Shown here: positions 1-12,013 of the stretch, one piece after another
How positions within the stretch are numbered: the stretch's first letter is position 1
Layout of the letters: the number at the start of each line of letters is the position of its first letter
DNA from: Legionella nautarum
Lineage (GTDB): Bacteria > Pseudomonadota > Gammaproteobacteria > Legionellales > Legionellaceae
Assembly: GCF_001467895.1 (NCBI RefSeq)
Contig: NZ_LNYO01000024.1
Coordinates: forward strand, 713,602 to 777,601
Reading direction: 5' to 3'
DNA length: 64,000 bases
Translations under genes and position numbers: made by a program
Notes under the pieces: model-generated
Database searches by the model: none
What the model was told of the DNA's origin: nothing
What the model saw: the letters and a program-made list of their open reading frames with translations, nothing else

Positions 1-2142
<2,142 letters not shown>

Positions 2143-2310
2143 TAACCTGAATCGCTTCAGGTTGTTAAAGCAAGTGACAATAAATGAATAGTAAAATAGG
2201 AAGTGATTAGGTGTGAATAATAAACTCATTCATTCTTAGTCCTGATAATAAACTTGTGTTACCTCAACTCTTTACCAGACTGTTTGGTTAACACCAAGCA
2301 GTGCCCAGTT

Positions 2311-2429
2311 TTCCTGGCGACTATAGCGGTTTGGAACCACCTGAATCCATCTCGAACTCAGAAGTGAAACAGACCTGCGCCAATGATAGTGTGGGGTGTC
2401 CCCATGTGAAAGTAGGTCATCGCCAGGGC
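2311..2429 (+). rRNA. rrf: 5S ribosomal RNA
   Basis: The typical bacterial 5S core is visible, including the segments reading GAACTCAGAAGTGAAAC and TAGTGTGGGGT. The ends pair with each other (CCTGGCGA at the 5' end, TCGCCAGG at the 3' end) to close helix I. Length is about 119 nt. It lies about 170 bp after the 23S gene and just before a terminator. The exact ends are uncertain by one or two bases. Confidence 0.95.
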
Positions 2430-2440
2430 TTTATTATAGA

Positions 2441-2466
2441 AAGCGGCTTTTATGCCGCTTTTTTTA
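2441..2466 (+). terminator. Rho-independent terminator of the rRNA operon
   Basis: A stem AAGCGGC / GCCGCTT with a short AT-rich loop is followed directly by a run of T. It sits 12 bp after the 5S gene, so it should end the rRNA transcript. Confidence 0.9.
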
Positions 2467-2540
2467 TTTGCTTTTTTTGTCTTATTTTATTAATTTTTTT
2501 TATTAACTTTCCTAGAAGAATTATTAGATTGTTAATGTTC

Positions 2541-2633
2541 CTGCCTACGTACCGCAGCTTGTCCAAAGTATCCAGTCGATCTTTTTTCATACTGAGAACT
2601 CTGGATCCCGCGAACAAGTCACGCGATGTAGGA
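2541..2633. repeat. MITE-like palindromic repeat, family A, copy 1
   Basis: Two imperfect inverted arms of about 30 bp (2543-2574 and 2601-2632) flank a short centre. The right part, read on the minus strand, closely matches 43863-43912, including CTGGATCCCGCG-type arms and a shared centre CTCAGTATGAAA. It has no coding capacity. It lies in the 260 bp between the 5S terminator and the gdx gene. The family name is mine. Confidence 0.7.
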
Positions 2634-2726
2634 ATGGACTTCAACCATAAACGTTGAGACAACAAGATCTACTGTCTATAATCAAACGAATTCCGCGTTT
2701 TTTCCCGAGATCACTAGGACAAATTT

Positions 2727-3047
2727 ATGGCATGGATTTATTTATTTTTTGCAGGCCTCTTTGAAATCGTATGGGCAGTAGGCTTAAAGTATACAGAAGG
2801 TTTTTCAAAGCTTTATCCTTCATTAGCGACGATTTTAGCGATGCTGCTAAGCTTTCTCTTACTCGCCCAATCATTAAAAATACTACCTATTGGAACAGCC
2901 TATGCTGTTTGGACAGGTATTGGAGCTGTTGGTGCTGTTCTTTATGGGATTTATTTTCTTGGAGAACCGGCTACCTTGATACGGCTTAGCTGCATTGCTT
3001 TAATCATTATCGCTATCATTGGGTTAAAGTTGTCCAGCCCGCACTAA
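2727..3047 (+). CDS. gdx: Small multidrug resistance family guanidinium exporter (Gdx/SugE)
   Basis: This 106-residue protein has four hydrophobic segments and no soluble domain, the normal size for the SMR family. Within the family it matches the SugE/Gdx branch rather than EmrE: it has the essential membrane glutamate in [14 protein letters not shown] near the N-terminus, and WTGIGAVGA in the third helix, as in E. coli SugE. Characterised members export guanidinium in exchange for protons as an antiparallel dimer in the inner membrane. No guanidine riboswitch is evident upstream; the upstream DNA holds a palindromic repeat instead. The convergent rsgA gene ends 9 bp downstream. Confidence 0.9.
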   Translation: MAWIYLFFAGLFEIVWAVGLKYTEGFSKLYPSLATILAMLLSFLLLAQSLKILPIGTAYAVWTGIGAVGAVLYGIYFLGEPATLIRLSCIALIIIAIIGLKLSSPH

Positions 3048-3055
3048 CTTTTATT

Positions 3056-4027
3056 TTATGATTTCGCAAATTGCGTCGTGATTTTAAGAAAACTATCATA
3101 GCGCCGCTGAGCCAGTTTACCTTCATCCACGGCTGCAATGATTGCACAACCAGGGCTATCACGGTGGTTGCAATTGCGAAATTTGCACTGAGAAGTCAAG
3201 GGCTTGAATTCTCGATAGCCTTGAGTAATCTCTGAGACAGGCATATGCCATAAACCAAATTCGCGAACGCCCGGAGAATCAATTAAATTCCCACCCGAGG
3301 GTAAATGATATAGACGTGAGTTGCTTGTTGTATGACAACCTAACTCGGAGCCAACAGAGATTGCTGCAGTTTGAATATTATCCTCATGGGGAAGAATTCC
3401 TGCAATCAATGACGATTTTCCAACGCCAGACTGCCCAACAAACACGGAAGTTTGATGGTTGAGTGTTTCCTTGAGTAAATCATAGCCTTGATTATCTTGA
3501 CTAGAAGTAAACAAAATAGGATAGCCAAGCGGTTCATAGAAGGCTAGTAGTTCGTCTTGCAAACTAGTGCTAGGAAGATCAATTTTATTTAGAACAATAC
3601 AGACTTTAAGACCAAGATGTTCAATCATGACAAGATAGCTATCAAGCAATGACCAAGTCAGTTCGGGTTTTGTCGCTACTACCACAATAACTTGAGTGAT
3701 ATTTGCGGCGATGGGTTTAAACTCTCCTCGCTTATCAGGACGGCTTAACATGGATTCACGAGGGAAACGGCTAACCACGACGCCACCTTGCCCCTCTGTT
3801 TGCCATATCACTCGGTCGCCTGCGACCAAGGAGTCAATATTAGGTCGAATAGAGCAATGAATGCGGTTGTTTTGATCGGTTTCAATAATGGCATGACGGC
3901 TAAAACGGGAAAGCACTAAACCTTCTTGTGTGGATAGGGGTTCGTCGGTTTCGATTTTTTGCCGATAAGTGGCTTGTATTTTTTGAATACGCGCAGTTTG
4001 CTGTTTGCTAATTCGTCTTTTACTCAT
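3056..4027 (-). CDS. rsgA: Ribosome small subunit-dependent GTPase RsgA
   Basis: RsgA is a circularly permuted GTPase that helps mature the 30S subunit and checks its decoding centre. The 323-residue length is normal. An N-terminal OB-fold is followed by the permuted motifs in order: G4 (VLNKID), G1 (GQSGVGKSS) and G3 (DSPGVREFGL). The C-terminal zinc knuckle is CKFRNCNHRDSPGC. It runs opposite to gdx and cca. In many gammaproteobacteria rsgA sits beside orn; here cca lies between them and the strand is opposite. Confidence 0.95.
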   Translation of the reverse strand: MSKRRISKQQTARIQKIQATYRQKIETDEPLSTQEGLVLSRFSRHAIIETDQNNRIHCSIRPNIDSLVAGDRVIWQTEGQGGVVVSRFPRESMLSRPDKRGEFKPIAANITQVIVVVATKPELTWSLLDSYLVMIEHLGLKVCIVLNKIDLPSTSLQDELLAFYEPLGYPILFTSSQDNQGYDLLKETLNHQTSVFVGQSGVGKSSLIAGILPHEDNIQTAAISVGSELGCHTTSNSRLYHLPSGGNLIDSPGVREFGLWHMPVSEITQGYREFKPLTSQCKFRNCNHRDSPGCAIIAAVDEGKLAQRRYDSFLKITTQFAKS

Positions 4028-4150
4028 GGTTTAAACATAGTCTATAATTGACAGCATTATAAACCATATGAACCTGAATAGCTGGCAAAATCTAAAATGC
4101 TAACTGACTCGGTGCCATATTTTTTAAAAATCACAAGGTCTTTAATTGGA

Positions 4151-5392
4151 ATGAAAGTTTATTTAGTTGGAGGAGCTGTTCGCGATCAGCTATTGGGATA
4201 TCCAGTAAAAGAGCGCGACTGGGTAGTAGTCGGCGCCACTCCTGAGCGAATGCGAGAGCAAGGCTATCAACAAGTTGGTCGTGATTTTCCAGTATTTCTG
4301 CATCCTTCCACGCGGGAAGAATATGCTTTAGCTAGAACAGAGCGCAAGTCAGGACCAGGTTATTATGGGTTCACTTGTGATTACAATAAAAAGGTGACGC
4401 TAGAAGATGATTTGTTACGGCGTGATTTAACCATTAATGCGATGGCAAAAGACGAGGCAGGTCAACTTATTGATCCCTATCATGGACAAAAAGATCTTAA
4501 GGCCAAAATCTTACGACATGTCTCTCCTGCGTTTGCAGAAGATCCCGTTCGAGTCCTTCGTGTAGCACGTTTTGCGGCTCGTTATGCGCATTTGGGCTTT
4601 AAATTAGCAGATGAAACTCGTGCGTTAATGTATGCTATGGTAACTCGCGGTGAATTAAAACATTTGGTTGCAGAACGAGTTTGGCAGGAATGGCAACGAA
4701 GTCTTGAAGAAAAAAATCCCGAAGTTTTTATTCAGATATTAAGGGGCTGTGGTGCGCTTAAAGTGGTTTTACCGGAAATTGAGGCTTTATTTGGTGTTCC
4801 CAATCCAAGACAATATCACCCTGAAGTCGATAGTGGAGTGCATTCATTGATGAGCCTGCAGGCTGCTGTTGAATTATCATCTGATCCTCTGGTGCGTTTT
4901 GCAGCTTTAGTTCATGATTTAGGTAAAGCAGCAACGCCAATGACAGAATGGCCTAAACATTATGGGCATGAAGAACGTGGCGTCGAAATCATTAAGCCCT
5001 TATGCGAGCGTTTGCGGATTCCCGCTGACTATCGTAAATTTGCGGTAATGGTTGCTCGGTTTCATTTAAATATTCATCGTTTATTTGAATTACGAGCAAG
5101 CACAATAGTGAAAATTCTTGAGCAAACGGATGCTTTTCGCCGCCCTCAATTATTTGAAAAACTGTTATTGGCTTGCGAAGCCGATGCCCAGGGGTGCGGA
5201 GGTCATAAACTTAACTATCAGCAAGGCTTATCTTGGCGCTATATCCTTATGGAATGTGCTAAAGTGACTGCTCAAAATCTAATAGAGCAGGGCTTTCAAG
5301 GAGCAGCAATTAAGGAAGCATTACATCAACGGCGTGTAGCTTGCGCCGATCTTATTTCAAATTCGTGGAAACAACATGAAAAACAGCAATAA
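4151..5392 (+). CDS. cca: CCA-adding tRNA nucleotidyltransferase (multifunctional, with HD domain)
   Basis: Cca adds or repairs the CCA tail of tRNA without a template. The start is placed at the ATG that gives [16 protein letters not shown], the conserved N-terminus of the family; an in-frame upstream ATG at 4097 would add 18 residues with no similarity. Visible motifs are the nucleotidyltransferase signature GGAVRD, the carboxylate pair in [17 protein letters not shown] and [12 protein letters not shown], then an HD phosphohydrolase domain with the HD pair in [11 protein letters not shown]. At 413 residues it resembles E. coli Cca throughout. Its 3' end overlaps orn by 17 bp. Confidence 0.95.
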   Translation: MKVYLVGGAVRDQLLGYPVKERDWVVVGATPERMREQGYQQVGRDFPVFLHPSTREEYALARTERKSGPGYYGFTCDYNKKVTLEDDLLRRDLTINAMAKDEAGQLIDPYHGQKDLKAKILRHVSPAFAEDPVRVLRVARFAARYAHLGFKLADETRALMYAMVTRGELKHLVAERVWQEWQRSLEEKNPEVFIQILRGCGALKVVLPEIEALFGVPNPRQYHPEVDSGVHSLMSLQAAVELSSDPLVRFAALVHDLGKAATPMTEWPKHYGHEERGVEIIKPLCERLRIPADYRKFAVMVARFHLNIHRLFELRASTIVKILEQTDAFRRPQLFEKLLLACEADAQGCGGHKLNYQQGLSWRYILMECAKVTAQNLIEQGFQGAAIKEALHQRRVACADLISNSWKQHEKQQ

Positions 5393-5936
5393 TTTAATTT
5401 GGATTGATCTGGAAATGACGGGTCTTCTGCCAGAAAAAGATCGTATCATTGAAATGGCAACGATTGTTACCGACGCACAGCTCAATATTTTAGCTGAGGG
5501 CCCGGTGTTTGCTATTCATCAAGATGAAGCTTTGCTTGCAGGAATGGATGAATGGAACACGCGGCAGCATAATCATTCTGGCTTAGTTAAGCGGGTATTA
5601 GAATCAATAGTGACCGAAGCCGAAGCAGAGCGTCAAACAATCGATTTTCTCAAAAATTATATCGATCAAGGCAAATCACCAATGTGTGGTAATAGTATTT
5701 GCCTCGATAGACGCTTTTTGTATAACTATATGCCCGACTTGGCCGCCTATTTTCATTATCGCAATTTGGATGTAACTACTCTAAAAGAATTAGTAAAACG
5801 CTGGAGACCAAAATTGCTTCATGGAGTGATAAAAGAATCAAAACATTTAGCATTAGATGATATCAAAGACTCGATTGCCGAGCTGGCTTATTATCGTCAA
5901 CATTTTATTAATTTAGCGGATACTAATTATGATTGA
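5376..5936 (+). CDS. orn: Oligoribonuclease
   Basis: Orn is a DEDDh 3'-5' exonuclease that degrades di- and short oligoribonucleotides, including pGpG from cyclic-di-GMP turnover, and is usually essential. The first carboxylate pair is D11/E13 in WIDLEMTGL, and the C-terminal part has the family pattern [14 protein letters not shown]. Length (186 residues) is normal. The start ATG lies within the end of cca, and the stop overlaps the queH start by 8 bp, so the three genes are probably translationally coupled. Confidence 0.96.
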   Translation: MKNSNNLIWIDLEMTGLLPEKDRIIEMATIVTDAQLNILAEGPVFAIHQDEALLAGMDEWNTRQHNHSGLVKRVLESIVTEAEAERQTIDFLKNYIDQGKSPMCGNSICLDRRFLYNYMPDLAAYFHYRNLDVTTLKELVKRWRPKLLHGVIKESKHLALDDIKDSIAELAYYRQHFINLADTNYD

Positions 5937-6606
5937 GCGCGAAGAACTTATTCTGCCTAATGAAGCCGATAAACTGTTATTGCATTCCTGCTGCGCACCC
6001 TGCTCAGGCGAGGTCATGGAAGCCTTATTATTTTCAAAGATAAACTTTTCTATTTTTTTCTATAATCCGAATATACATCCTGTACAAGAATACGAAATTA
6101 GAAAGAATGAAAATATAGTTTTCGCAGAAAAACATAATATTCCCTTTATCGATGCAGATTATGATAAAGATAATTGGTTTACACGAGTGAAGGGCCTTGA
6201 ATGGGAACCAGAACGTGGAAAACGCTGTACAGCCTGCTTTGATATGCGTTTTGAACGTACAGCGCTTTATGCTTATGAGCATGGTTTTACAGTTATAAGT
6301 AGTTCACTGGGTATTTCTCGCTGGAAGGATATGAATCAAATTAATGAGGCTGGAATACGTGCCGCCAGTCGTTATCCTCAGCTAGAGTATTGGACCTACA
6401 ACTGGCGCAAAAATGGTGGTGCGGCAAGGATGTATGAAATCGCGAAAAGGGAAAATTTTTATAAACAGGAATATTGCGGCTGTGTATATTCTTTGCGGGA
6501 TACTAATGCTTGGCGCAAACAGAACACACGTGAGCGGATAAAGATTGGTATCAATTATTATGGGACCGAGCAAGAGCAGCAAGGATCAGACACAAAAGAA
6601 AATTAA
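5929..6606 (+). CDS. queH: Epoxyqueuosine reductase QueH
   Basis: QueH (formerly DUF208) carries out the last step of queuosine synthesis, reducing epoxyqueuosine to queuosine in tRNA; it is the non-orthologous replacement of QueG. The cysteines expected to bind the Fe-S cluster and a nearby metal are present: C21-C22 and C25 in SCCAPC, C100 and C103 in CTAC, and C183/C185 in YCGC. Length is 225 residues. It overlaps orn by 8 bp. The tgt gene for the first step of base exchange is also in this window (22988-24139) but is not linked. Confidence 0.92.
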   Translation: MIEREELILPNEADKLLLHSCCAPCSGEVMEALLFSKINFSIFFYNPNIHPVQEYEIRKNENIVFAEKHNIPFIDADYDKDNWFTRVKGLEWEPERGKRCTACFDMRFERTALYAYEHGFTVISSSLGISRWKDMNQINEAGIRAASRYPQLEYWTYNWRKNGGAARMYEIAKRENFYKQEYCGCVYSLRDTNAWRKQNTRERIKIGINYYGTEQEQQGSDTKEN

Positions 6607-6618
6607 AGGAGAGTAGCG

Positions 6619-7572
6619 ATGATTTTTCATGAATATGAAGAAGAAAAGCATGACCATCAGGGGCACTCTCACGATCATCATCATGGTCATCACCATGGAC
6701 CTAAGGAATATAATCGGGCGTTCTTGATTGCCATTATAGCGAATGGTTTGTTTGTGATTTGCCAAATTATTTATGCTTATATTGCAAATTCTACCAGCTT
6801 ATTAGCGGATGCAATTCATAATCTTGGCGATGTCTTAAGTTTGATTCTTGCTTGGATTGCCAATGGTTTACTAAAGCGAAATCCCACCCAACTGACTACC
6901 TATGGTATGAAAAAAACCTCCATTTTAGCTGCCTTAGCAAATGGGGTTTTACTCGTATTTACCTGTGGAATTATTGCAACTGAGGCAGTGTATAAATTAT
7001 TTTCACCATCGGAAATCCAGGCCATTCCAGTGATGGTCGTCGCAAGCGTAGGAATTCTAGTGAATGGTGCAACTGCGGCCTTATTTTTGCGTGGTGCGGA
7101 TGATTTAAATATTCGCGCTGCTTTTCTGCATTTATTATATGATGCAGTTATCTCAATCGGTGTTGTGCTTTCCGCCGCACTTTTGTATTGGACACATTGG
7201 TTGTGGATTGACCCGGTTGTTGGTTTATTAATCTCGATTTTAATTATTAAAGGCACTTGGACGCTGTTCACAGATAGCTTTCGCCTCATTATTGATGGCG
7301 TTCCTCGAGGGATATCCTGGAATGAAGTGCGGGAATCGTTACAGGCCGAGCCTGGGGTCAAAGAAGTTCATGATCTACATATTTGGGCAATTAGCACCCA
7401 AGAAAATGCACTCTCAGTGCACCTTTACATGCCAGATTTGGTTTTAAGTGATGAAGCGCGACAGAATTTAGTAAAGCGCTTACATGATAAGCATAATATC
7501 CATCATGCGACTATTCAGGTTGAACGTGATTTATCGTTCTGTGCGGATGCTTGTACACCGACCTTGTGCTAA
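6619..7572 (+). CDS. Cation diffusion facilitator family metal exporter
   Basis: CDF proteins export divalent metals, most often zinc, from the cytoplasm in exchange for protons. The N-terminus is strongly histidine-rich (16-28, alternating H with D and G), a likely metal-sensing or loading segment. Six membrane helices follow, with the CDF metal sites in the helix 2 sequence ADAIHNLGD and the helix 5 sequence HLLYDAV. The C-terminal cytoplasmic domain contains EVHDLHIWAIS. At 317 residues it resembles the ZitB/CzcD/DmeF types; the metal cannot be assigned. A good ribosome site (AAAGGAGAG) precedes the ATG. It is 12 bp after queH. Confidence 0.9.
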   Translation: MIFHEYEEEKHDHQGHSHDHHHGHHHGPKEYNRAFLIAIIANGLFVICQIIYAYIANSTSLLADAIHNLGDVLSLILAWIANGLLKRNPTQLTTYGMKKTSILAALANGVLLVFTCGIIATEAVYKLFSPSEIQAIPVMVVASVGILVNGATAALFLRGADDLNIRAAFLHLLYDAVISIGVVLSAALLYWTHWLWIDPVVGLLISILIIKGTWTLFTDSFRLIIDGVPRGISWNEVRESLQAEPGVKEVHDLHIWAISTQENALSVHLYMPDLVLSDEARQNLVKRLHDKHNIHHATIQVERDLSFCADACTPTLC

Positions 7573-7646
7573 AGGCTTGGGAGAAATCTTGGGCTCTGAG
7601 CTGTCGACAGTTGTTATAATGTGATCCCAGCTTTCGCGGAATGACA

Positions 7647-8834
7647 TTATGCATTCTTATCTTCGATTGCCAACACTAATCCCTCACGAAAGGCAATATA
7701 AGCACCTGGCTGGTCGTTTAAGTGTTCAAGTAAGTGACCTAATTCTTCATAAGCTTCGGCAGATGTTGCGAGGTTAATGCTTTTTTCTAAATAAGTTTTT
7801 GCTTTACCCCATAAATGATTTTGCACACATAAGCGGCCCAGGCAAAGATATAACTCAGCTGAATCAGGTTGTTTTTTCAGTAAGGACTCAGCGAATAGAA
7901 GCTGCTTATCATTCGTTCTCACTTTGCCATATAAGTTAATTAAATTATGGTCATATTGTCGACGCAGACAATGACGTAAAACAGATTCCGCTTTTTGATG
8001 TTCTTTATGAGCAATTAAAAAACGACAGTATTTAGCCATCAAGTCGGGGTCATGAGCAAGATTTTTAGGTAGTCGGTCGATTAACCGAGTTAAATTTTCA
8101 AACTGGGAATATTTTGTTGCATCTGAAATCGCTTGCAAATAAGTTTGCTGCTGTAATCGGTCAAACGCATTGCCGGTGACAACATGATATTTCTTTAATT
8201 CAGGAAGAAGAGTAATAAGTTGCGGCCAATCTTTAACTTCCATATAAAGACGCATGAGCAGTTTTAACACATAAGGATGTCGTGGAGCCAAATCTTGCAA
8301 ATGACGCAAAGTGGCTAAGGCTTGCTCCCATTGCTGATTAGCAAGCTGCAGCTGCGCTTGAGTGAGTTCCACTGCTATTTTGGCATCTGGCATGGATTGC
8401 TGTGCTTCACGCAGATAATTGTCACGCAGTTGATTGTCACCCATCTCTTGGGCAGCTCGAGCTGCCGTTAAATAGTTGAGTAAAGGGCTTTCTGTATCTG
8501 GCAGCGCTTTGATTAAATGATTCTTAGCTTGCGACCAGTGGCCTTCGCTGAATTCAATTAAACCTTGCTGAGTTTTAGCCTGTGCTTTTTGGATCCGTCG
8601 TTTTGCTTGCCAATTGCGAAAAGTCGCAGGACTTCTGCCTAGTTTACCAAGTACCAATAGAATCCCATGCAATACAAAAAAAGCAATAATCAATGCAAAA
8701 ATAGCAAACCAAAGCGTGGTTTCTACACTCCAGTGATTGATAGTAACCAGTAAATAGCCCGGATCATGGCTTAATTGAATTCCTACATAGACTGAAATTA
8801 ATAAGACAAGAAAAATTATCAATAAGCGAATCAT
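7647..8834 (-). CDS. hemY: HemY, haem-operon membrane TPR protein
   Basis: This is the gammaproteobacterial HemY of the hemCDXY operon, not the Bacillus protoporphyrinogen oxidase of the same name. Two N-terminal membrane helices (about 1-25 and 40-65) precede the conserved HemY_N region, and the remainder is helical TPR-like sequence. Length (395 residues) is normal. Its precise role is unsettled; it is regarded as an accessory factor of tetrapyrrole synthesis at the inner membrane. Its start overlaps the end of hemX by 4 bp. Confidence 0.9.
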   Translation of the reverse strand: MIRLLIIFLVLLISVYVGIQLSHDPGYLLVTINHWSVETTLWFAIFALIIAFFVLHGILLVLGKLGRSPATFRNWQAKRRIQKAQAKTQQGLIEFSEGHWSQAKNHLIKALPDTESPLLNYLTAARAAQEMGDNQLRDNYLREAQQSMPDAKIAVELTQAQLQLANQQWEQALATLRHLQDLAPRHPYVLKLLMRLYMEVKDWPQLITLLPELKKYHVVTGNAFDRLQQQTYLQAISDATKYSQFENLTRLIDRLPKNLAHDPDLMAKYCRFLIAHKEHQKAESVLRHCLRRQYDHNLINLYGKVRTNDKQLLFAESLLKKQPDSAELYLCLGRLCVQNHLWGKAKTYLEKSINLATSAEAYEELGHLLEHLNDQPGAYIAFREGLVLAIEDKNA

Positions 8835-9955
8835 TGGGCTTTACCCCCTTCCGTAGTAGAGGTATCCATCGACTGCGTTTGTTTAGAAGCAATCAACTGA
8901 TTGAGAAGAATAAGCGATTGATCGATAGTAGGTCTTACTGTTTCTAATTTTTCTTGTTGCAAGGACTGTAATTGTTTGATTAAAGTTTGTGTTGCTAAGG
9001 CATTTTCATTGAAAGCGCGCTTGATATTTTTTAAAGCCTGCGAGAGCGCTAATTGGTAGATTTTAGAATTATTGTGTAACAGTGCCCATTGTGCTTCTTG
9101 CAAATTAAAACGGATGCTATCACGTAGTAAGGTTTGATGAAGCGGTGAGAGTAAAGGTTGAATGTCTTCATCATTACGACGAACAACAACAAGCTTTTCC
9201 AAAACGTAGATGCTTTCTTTGAATTTTTGGCGCCAACCAGGATTTTCTTTATTGCTTGCCTGATTAAGCTGCGAATTATCTAAAGGCTGTTTAATGGGTA
9301 AATTGTCGATCGCATTTTCAGCGGCATCCAATTGACTTAAAAGTCCTGCAACATCTATTTTAGGAAGCGATTGCAGTTGGACTATTTCTTGTGCAATGGC
9401 TTGCCGTATATTAAATAATTGCTGATCAGGAATATTACGTAATAAGGCATCCGCTTGTTGTAAGAGGCTAATAGTCGCTCCTTGGTCATCACTCCAATGA
9501 GCATTAATTTGTGCCAGCTCCAAATAATAACGTGCTTTTAATAATAGCCAATCTTGCGTTTGAAAAAGACGCTGTTGCAGCGCAGATTCTAGATTTTCAT
9601 GCATGGCTTGCATTTGGTTTTGCATGTTGGTTTGTGATTGGTGAGTCGTTGTTTTAACTGTATTAAGATTATTTTGGGTATCCGATTGCTGTTGTTTGAT
9701 CTCTTCGATTGTACGATTGATTGTTTGTGTTTGTTGCTGATTGCGTTCCTGCGATTGTTTAGCAGCATAGATGGCATAAAAAGCGACTAGAAGTGCAAGA
9801 AGAGCCAAGGCGCTGGAGAGCAGGGGTATCCTCCGAGCTAATGGTTTAGAGGAGGGCCCCGCTTTAGTGGCGGATTTGTTTTGAATTTTATCTAACTGAG
9901 AAGGTTTATCAGCCGGTTTGGAAGACTTGGTCTGTTCTTCGTTGTTATTGGCCAT
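8831..9955 (-). CDS. hemX: HemX, uroporphyrinogen-III C-methyltransferase-like membrane protein
   Basis: HemX has a charged N-terminal tail (about 1-40), one membrane helix (about 42-65), a coiled-coil segment very rich in Q, N and T (about 70-130) and a helical periplasmic domain. Despite database names it lacks a SAM-binding methyltransferase fold, so no methyltransferase activity is claimed. It is embedded in the hemC-hemD-hemX-hemY operon with overlaps of 11 bp (hemD) and 4 bp (hemY). It is often thought to organise the porphyrin enzymes at the membrane; that is family knowledge, not visible here. Confidence 0.9.
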   Translation of the reverse strand: MANNNEEQTKSSKPADKPSQLDKIQNKSATKAGPSSKPLARRIPLLSSALALLALLVAFYAIYAAKQSQERNQQQTQTINRTIEEIKQQQSDTQNNLNTVKTTTHQSQTNMQNQMQAMHENLESALQQRLFQTQDWLLLKARYYLELAQINAHWSDDQGATISLLQQADALLRNIPDQQLFNIRQAIAQEIVQLQSLPKIDVAGLLSQLDAAENAIDNLPIKQPLDNSQLNQASNKENPGWRQKFKESIYVLEKLVVVRRNDEDIQPLLSPLHQTLLRDSIRFNLQEAQWALLHNNSKIYQLALSQALKNIKRAFNENALATQTLIKQLQSLQQEKLETVRPTIDQSLILLNQLIASKQTQSMDTSTTEGGKAQ

Positions 9956-10703
9956 GACTTAGTCCTTGGTTGAATTCGTGTAATGCATCTAATAGTGTTT
10001 CTGGGGTACTGACTATAATGGTTTGCATACCCAATAATGTGGCTTCTTTCGCCAAACGTTCGCTAATCACAATACAGGGTAAACTACGAAGCCAGTCTTT
10101 TGCCCCTTCACCAAACAAAAGAAAAATATTATGCATCGCTTGTTGACTTGTAAACAGTATAATATCCACAGCTTGATTGTGCCACAAGGAATGAAGCAGT
10201 TCTGAGTTTGCTTGCGGCAGAAGCTGTTTGTAGACCTGAAAGATCAATAAATTGGCGCCACGGCTAGTTAGTGTTTCTTCAATAAGGGGTCTTCCTTTTT
10301 CGCCTTTAAAGAGCAAAATGGTTTCGTTGCTGACCTGCTGTAAAGCCTTAAGTTCTAGCAAATGCTCACTGTCAGCAATCGCGGGAATCAGATCGACTTG
10401 GATACCATAATTTTTCAAAGCAGCAGCTGTTGCCTGCCCAACGGCTATAACTCGGATCGTTTTTGGCCAGTTTTTCGTTAGAACACTAAAGCAATGTTTC
10501 ACTGCATTCGTGCTCACGAAGATAGCTTTTTTAACGGTATCCAGTGGCGGTAAGGAGCTTAGCCAATCATTGGGCGTTGGTTCAATGGTGATGGCCGGAC
10601 ATTCAAGAGCCACACCACCAGCTGCATTGATCATCTGGCTTAAGTTTTTACCCTGTTCAAGAGGGCGAGTATTTAAGACACGCAGGCCGTTGAGTAAACT
10701 CAT
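9945..10703 (-). CDS. hemD: Uroporphyrinogen-III synthase
   Basis: HemD closes and inverts ring D of hydroxymethylbilane to give uroporphyrinogen III in haem and sirohaem synthesis. The 252-residue protein shows the two-lobed family layout, with VLNTRPLEQG at the N-terminus and the loosely conserved DIILFTSQQAM segment in the second lobe. The family is weakly conserved, so gene position is the stronger evidence: it overlaps hemC by 4 bp and hemX by 11 bp. Confidence 0.93.
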   Translation of the reverse strand: MSLLNGLRVLNTRPLEQGKNLSQMINAAGGVALECPAITIEPTPNDWLSSLPPLDTVKKAIFVSTNAVKHCFSVLTKNWPKTIRVIAVGQATAAALKNYGIQVDLIPAIADSEHLLELKALQQVSNETILLFKGEKGRPLIEETLTSRGANLLIFQVYKQLLPQANSELLHSLWHNQAVDIILFTSQQAMHNIFLLFGEGAKDWLRSLPCIVISERLAKEATLLGMQTIIVSTPETLLDALHEFNQGLSHGQ

Positions 10704-11623
10704 GATTGGGCTAATAGCTCTGCTGCTCCTTTAGCATATAAGGCCTTAGCGCAAGCCTCTGCTAAATCTTGTGCCTGGGATTGATGACCCGTTCGAGTAT
10801 CACTAATCACTTTCTTGCCGTCAATAGAGAGTACTTTGGCGCGCAGCTCTAATTGGTCTTTTCTCGCAGCTCTGCAGTATACGGCTAGAGGCGCATGGCA
10901 GTTACCGCCTAGTAAAGCATTCACCTGACGTTCAGCACTTACACATAGCGCAGTGAAGGAATCATTTAAAGGAGCTAAAAGGTCTTGGATTGCTCGATCA
11001 TCTTGACGGCATTCTATACCTAGAGCCCCCTGACCACAGGCGGGAAGCATTAAATCCTCGTTTAAAATTTCATTAATCGAATTCTGAAACTCCATGCGTT
11101 CAAGACCAGCGACGGCAAGAATAATGGCATCATATTCCCCCGCGTGTAGCTTATTTAATCGCGTATTGATATTTCCACGTAGAGGTTTTATTTCAAGATC
11201 CGGACGCAGGGCTAAAAGCTGGGCCTGACGGCGTAGGCTTGCAGTTCCTACAACGCTTTTTGGAGGAAGCTCGCTTAGTTTACGGTGGTTGTTAGCAATG
11301 AATGCGTCTAAGGGATTATGTCTATCACAAATCGTAGTGAGCGCCAAACCCTCGGGAAATGTTGCAGGAACATCTTTCATCGAGTGAACTGCTATATCCG
11401 CTCTATTAGCTAAAAGAGCTTCTTCTAATTCTTTGACAAAAAGTCCTTTACCGCCAATTGATTGCAACTTATCTCGTAGAAATTTGTCTCCTGTAGTGCT
11501 CATAGGAACTAACTCTATTCTAAGTGAGGGCCAGTATTGATTAATTTTTTCACCAATGTGATTTGCCTGCCACAGAGCAAGAGGACTTTTTCGTGTTGCT
11601 ATCCGCAAAACTTGAATGACCAT
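10700..11623 (-). CDS. hemC: Porphobilinogen deaminase (hydroxymethylbilane synthase)
   Basis: HemC joins four porphobilinogen molecules into hydroxymethylbilane. It is 307 residues long, the usual size. The N-terminus reads LRIATRKSPLALWQA, followed by AVHSMKDVP and the arginine-rich substrate site (GTASLRRQAQ, RGNINTRL). The cysteine that carries the dipyrromethane cofactor is in LGGNCHAPLA. It is the first gene of the minus-strand hem operon, and the promoter should lie in the short space before the repeat element at 11731. Confidence 0.96.
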   Translation of the reverse strand: MVIQVLRIATRKSPLALWQANHIGEKINQYWPSLRIELVPMSTTGDKFLRDKLQSIGGKGLFVKELEEALLANRADIAVHSMKDVPATFPEGLALTTICDRHNPLDAFIANNHRKLSELPPKSVVGTASLRRQAQLLALRPDLEIKPLRGNINTRLNKLHAGEYDAIILAVAGLERMEFQNSINEILNEDLMLPACGQGALGIECRQDDRAIQDLLAPLNDSFTALCVSAERQVNALLGGNCHAPLAVYCRAARKDQLELRAKVLSIDGKKVISDTRTGHQSQAQDLAEACAKALYAKGAAELLAQS

Positions 11624-11730
11624 TATTTTTTCTTACACAATTTTTTATTGCCATAATACACAGGATTAGTTTTTCTTGTAAGCCTTTTTAAGAAAGGGTT
11701 GTTGCTGAATGTGGGGCATCCGTTCGGATT

Positions 11731-11975
11731 CTGAACTATCCCCACGAAATTAAATAGGCTATTTAGTTCATTGATTATTTTGTTTATCCCGTTCGCACTG
11801 AGGAAGCGCGCAGCGCTGTCTCGAAGTGTCGCTAAAGGCTCCCAGAGCCTCAGAACAAGCCTATTTGGGAGCCCCTCAGGACAGGCTTCGAGACGCACGC
11901 CATGCGTACTCCTCAGGCAGAACGGGATAAAATGAATACAAATCCCTTAGATACTCATTTCGTGGGGATACCTCA
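11731..11975. repeat. MITE-like element, family B, copy 1 (about 245 bp)
   Basis: A 20-bp terminal inverted repeat bounds this element: the left end reads CTGAACTATCCCCACGAAAT and the right end is its reverse complement with two mismatches. Inside are REP-like palindromic motifs (TTCGAGAC, GCCTGTCCTGAG types). A second copy in opposite orientation lies at 24759-25010. It fills most of the 390 bp between hemC and the GDSL hydrolase gene. An open frame of 91 codons across it is a by-product of the repeat. Confidence 0.8.
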
Positions 11976-12013
11976 GTCCGCAAGATTAACCGCAATCAAT
12001 CCTTACAGTATCA

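Noticed and set aside
2301-2657. Open frame of 118 codons over the 5S gene and downstream
   Set aside because: It runs through the 5S gene, the terminator and a palindromic repeat.
11623-11898. Minus-strand frame of 91 codons before hemC
   Set aside because: Most of it is encoded by the family B repeat, and the peptide has no domain character.
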